This document shows positions 30,390 through 32,130 of a DNA stretch of 32,130 bases, piece after piece (position 1 is the first letter of the stretch; the number at the start of each line of letters is the position of its first letter). The stretch covers positions 1-32,130 of the forward strand of contig JAYELL010000081.1 in assembly GCA_034717495.1 (NCBI GenBank). The letters are read 5' to 3'. The translations under genes were made by a program, and so were the position numbers. Origin of the DNA: Chloroflexota bacterium (GTDB lineage Bacteria; Chloroflexota; Anaerolineae; JAAEKA01). Below the pieces are notes generated by a model that saw nothing but the letters and a program-made list of their open reading frames with translations, did no database searches and had not been told where the DNA came from.

Positions 30390-31979
30390 TCATTTCCGCC
30401 CGCCCTGGTCCTGTCTGCGAAAAAGGGTTGCATCCCGGACTACCCTGTCTACGACGTAGTCCCGGTCCAGATAACCATGAAGCTCGCTGTGGAACCGGGA
30501 TGCATCGCGATCCTTCTCCAACAGCACCACGTAGGCCGGTTTTCCGCGCATTATGCGAGCCAGCTCACTGGATGGATCGATTCCCGCGACAGCCGCGAGG
30601 GCTTCATCGGTCAGCAAACGAGGCAAAACATAGCGAGTCGGGGCCTCCACACCTGCCAGAAAGTAGATAACAGGTTCGTAGTCGGCCACATACACGGTCT
30701 GCCCCGGTTCGAGCCTGTCCCGAAGGTAGCTGCCGATGTAAGCAGGTTCGTCGACTCGTTCCCCTCTGCCGAGCGCAAAGAGTACAGAATCTACAGAGCT
30801 CGTCACAGGCCGCCAAAGGGGCAGAATGACGCCCATGGCGAGCAGAGCCAGCAGCCCGAATCCGACCAGTCTGGACTTATGGGTTGAGCCGGTTGTCCAT
30901 GCCAGAATTTCCGTGAACAGGATGCTCACGATCAGACAGAGCGGGGGCAACAACTGAAGAAAATAGTGCCAGAAGTAGCGTCTCGCGAGAAGAATCCCCA
31001 TAAGATCGATGGCCAACCAAACGCAGAGAAGCAGAAGATTCAGCCTGCATTCCTGTCGGGCTTTGGCCGTCACAAAAAGCACCATAGGCAGCAACAGCAG
31101 GGACCCCCAAAGAACAAAGTTGTGTCTCAACTGGGCGCTGAGCGTGCTGCCCAACTCCGTGAGCGAGAAAATTGCCAGCGCATTGTAGCGTAAATTTGCC
31201 AGGATTGTAGCATCCACGTACTCAGGCAGGTGTCCCGATAGCAGGAAAGTCAGAACCACGACAGCCATGGGGATCAACACCCCTGCCAACAGCGTCACAG
31301 CACCATACAGCACGTCACGAACTGGATACCGCTTGCGCGCCCCTGTTATCGCCAACAGCATCAGGGCTGCGATGAGATCATAGATCACCGCATATTTGAT
31401 TTGCAGAGCCACCCCCAAGGCAAGGCCCGCCAACAAAATGGTGCGGCCGCCGTTCGATCCAGTGGGCTGGTCGAAGGCAACGGTTTGCCAAAGCAAATAG
31501 AATCCCAGAATCACAAATGGTGCAAAGAGGACTTCACTGTTAGCCGCCAATCCACCGTTCTGCAGGCTGAAAGCGGCATATAGCAGGCCAGCCAGGATTC
31601 CTGACCACCCATTGTGAAATCGATCTTTTCCGAACTTGTACAGGAGAAAGCAGGAAGCAGTGACTGCCAACCATGTCAGGACGCGAATCGCAACGATGGA
31701 GCGGCCAAAAAGAAGCTGCGCCAGCGCAAACAGCAGGTAAATGCCTGGTGGCTTGTGATCCCAAACCGCGGTGTAGGGCAGATGGCCCTCCAGCATACCG
31801 CGGGACATCAGCAGGTAAATACTCTCATCCCAGTCTACCACAGACTGCTCAAAGGCAGGCACACGAAGAAAACCAACTGTCAGGAAAAACAAGAGCAGAA
31901 CCAGAAGATCAAACCAACGACCGGTTTGGCTCAATGAGGGTTTTCGATCGATTCCGCTTTCCGGGAAGAGTACTGCCAT
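30390..31979 (-). CDS. GT39/PMT-like membrane glycosyltransferase
   Basis: A 529-residue integral membrane protein with roughly ten to twelve hydrophobic segments. After the first segment comes VVDWDESIYL, with the acidic pair seen in the first extracytoplasmic loop of GT39/ArnT-type (GT-C fold) enzymes, and then WDHKPPGIYLLFALAQLLFG, a motif shared by bacterial members. These enzymes use polyprenyl-phosphate sugars to glycosylate lipids or proteins on the outer face of the membrane. The C-terminal ~130 residues are a soluble outer domain (YVADYEPVIYFLAGVEAPTRYVLP). Acceptor unknown. ATG at 31979; weak Shine-Dalgarno. Confidence 0.85.
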   Translation of the reverse strand: MAVLFPESGIDRKPSLSQTGRWFDLLVLLLFFLTVGFLRVPAFEQSVVDWDESIYLLMSRGMLEGHLPYTAVWDHKPPGIYLLFALAQLLFGRSIVAIRVLTWLAVTASCFLLYKFGKDRFHNGWSGILAGLLYAAFSLQNGGLAANSEVLFAPFVILGFYLLWQTVAFDQPTGSNGGRTILLAGLALGVALQIKYAVIYDLIAALMLLAITGARKRYPVRDVLYGAVTLLAGVLIPMAVVVLTFLLSGHLPEYVDATILANLRYNALAIFSLTELGSTLSAQLRHNFVLWGSLLLLPMVLFVTAKARQECRLNLLLLCVWLAIDLMGILLARRYFWHYFLQLLPPLCLIVSILFTEILAWTTGSTHKSRLVGFGLLALLAMGVILPLWRPVTSSVDSVLFALGRGERVDEPAYIGSYLRDRLEPGQTVYVADYEPVIYFLAGVEAPTRYVLPRLLTDEALAAVAGIDPSSELARIMRGKPAYVVLLEKDRDASRFHSELHGYLDRDYVVDRVVRDATLFRRQDQGGRK

Positions 31980-31990
31980 TGTCGAAACCG

Positions 31991-32130
31991 CTTCCAGAAG
32001 ACCGCGGACGGCAGACCGCAGACGGCGGTCAGCTTCCAGAAGACCGCAGACGACAGACCGCAGACGGCGGTCAGCTTCCAGAAGACCGCAGACGACAGAC
32101 CGCAGACGGCGGTCAGCTTCCAGAAGACCA
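31991..32130. repeat. 42-bp tandem repeat, at least 3.3 copies, running off the right edge
   Basis: Units start at 31991, 32033, 32075 and 32117 with CTTCCAGAAGACC. Copies two and three are identical; copy one differs at two G/A positions; the fourth is cut by the window edge with a CA ending. There are no variable spacers, so this is not a CRISPR array. It shares words with the degenerate repeat at 8743-8831. It lies just upstream of the glycosyltransferase start, so it may be part of its 5' region. Confidence 0.92.

Noticed and set aside
31991-32130. Repeated units that might be a CRISPR array
   Set aside because: Units are directly adjacent with no variable spacers; this is a simple tandem repeat.

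Overview
The window looks like part of a bacterial chromosome with fairly high GC content, most likely from a member of the Chloroflexota (Anaerolineae-like). That placement is an inference. It rests on the mix of gene families, on GTG and TTG starts beside strong Shine-Dalgarno sites, and on dispersed intergenic repeats; no 16S rRNA gene is present to confirm it.

Positions 1-8530 (all minus strand) hold a type III-A CRISPR-Cas signalling and interference locus. In transcription order it contains a CARF-LuxR-type HTH protein (candidate cyclic-oligoadenylate-responsive regulator), cas10/csm1, csm2, csm3, csm4, csm5, a TM1812/Csx2-type CARF-HEPN ribonuclease (csx1) and a csx15 gene cut by the left edge. 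Cas10 keeps the GGDD cyclase motif but has a shortened, degenerate HD region, so the locus looks built around second-messenger signalling plus Csm3 RNA cleavage. A perfect 24-bp palindrome lies 40 bp upstream of the regulator's likely start. There is no CRISPR array, cas6, cas1 or cas2 in view.

Positions 8845-13563 hold unrelated single genes: an aldo/keto reductase, a TPR protein, a nitrilase-superfamily amidohydrolase that looks leaderless, a receiver-like protein without the phosphoacceptor Asp, and an LCAT-type acyltransferase/lipase.

Positions 13625-16207 form one transcription unit: a near-consensus promoter, a ~275-nt structured leader, scpB, and two overlapping genes that each join an XRE-like HTH to an Hfq/Sm-like domain, closed by a strong terminator. 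The HTH-Sm pair is one of the most unusual items in the window.

Positions 16294-19582 hold a YbgC-like thioesterase, a membrane-anchored HExxH protein, sfsA, and an HNH endonuclease. Between sfsA and the HNH gene is a compact ~170-nt unit (18853-19051) with its own promoter, a perfect Shine-Dalgarno site, a 17-codon ORF, competing hairpins that can hide the ribosome site, and a terminator.

Positions 19682-21162 hold six tRNA genes (Leu, Ala, Gly, Phe, Gln, His) and rnpB, all on the minus strand, with a consensus promoter in front of rnpB. Positions 21372-23888 are a molybdenum-cofactor operon (moeA, moaC, moaD-moaE fusion). Then come a LysM/M23 envelope protein, a cysteine-rich unknown, the protein quality-control cluster tig-clpP-clpX, and a GT39-like membrane glycosyltransferase. 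A 42-bp tandem repeat runs off the right edge.
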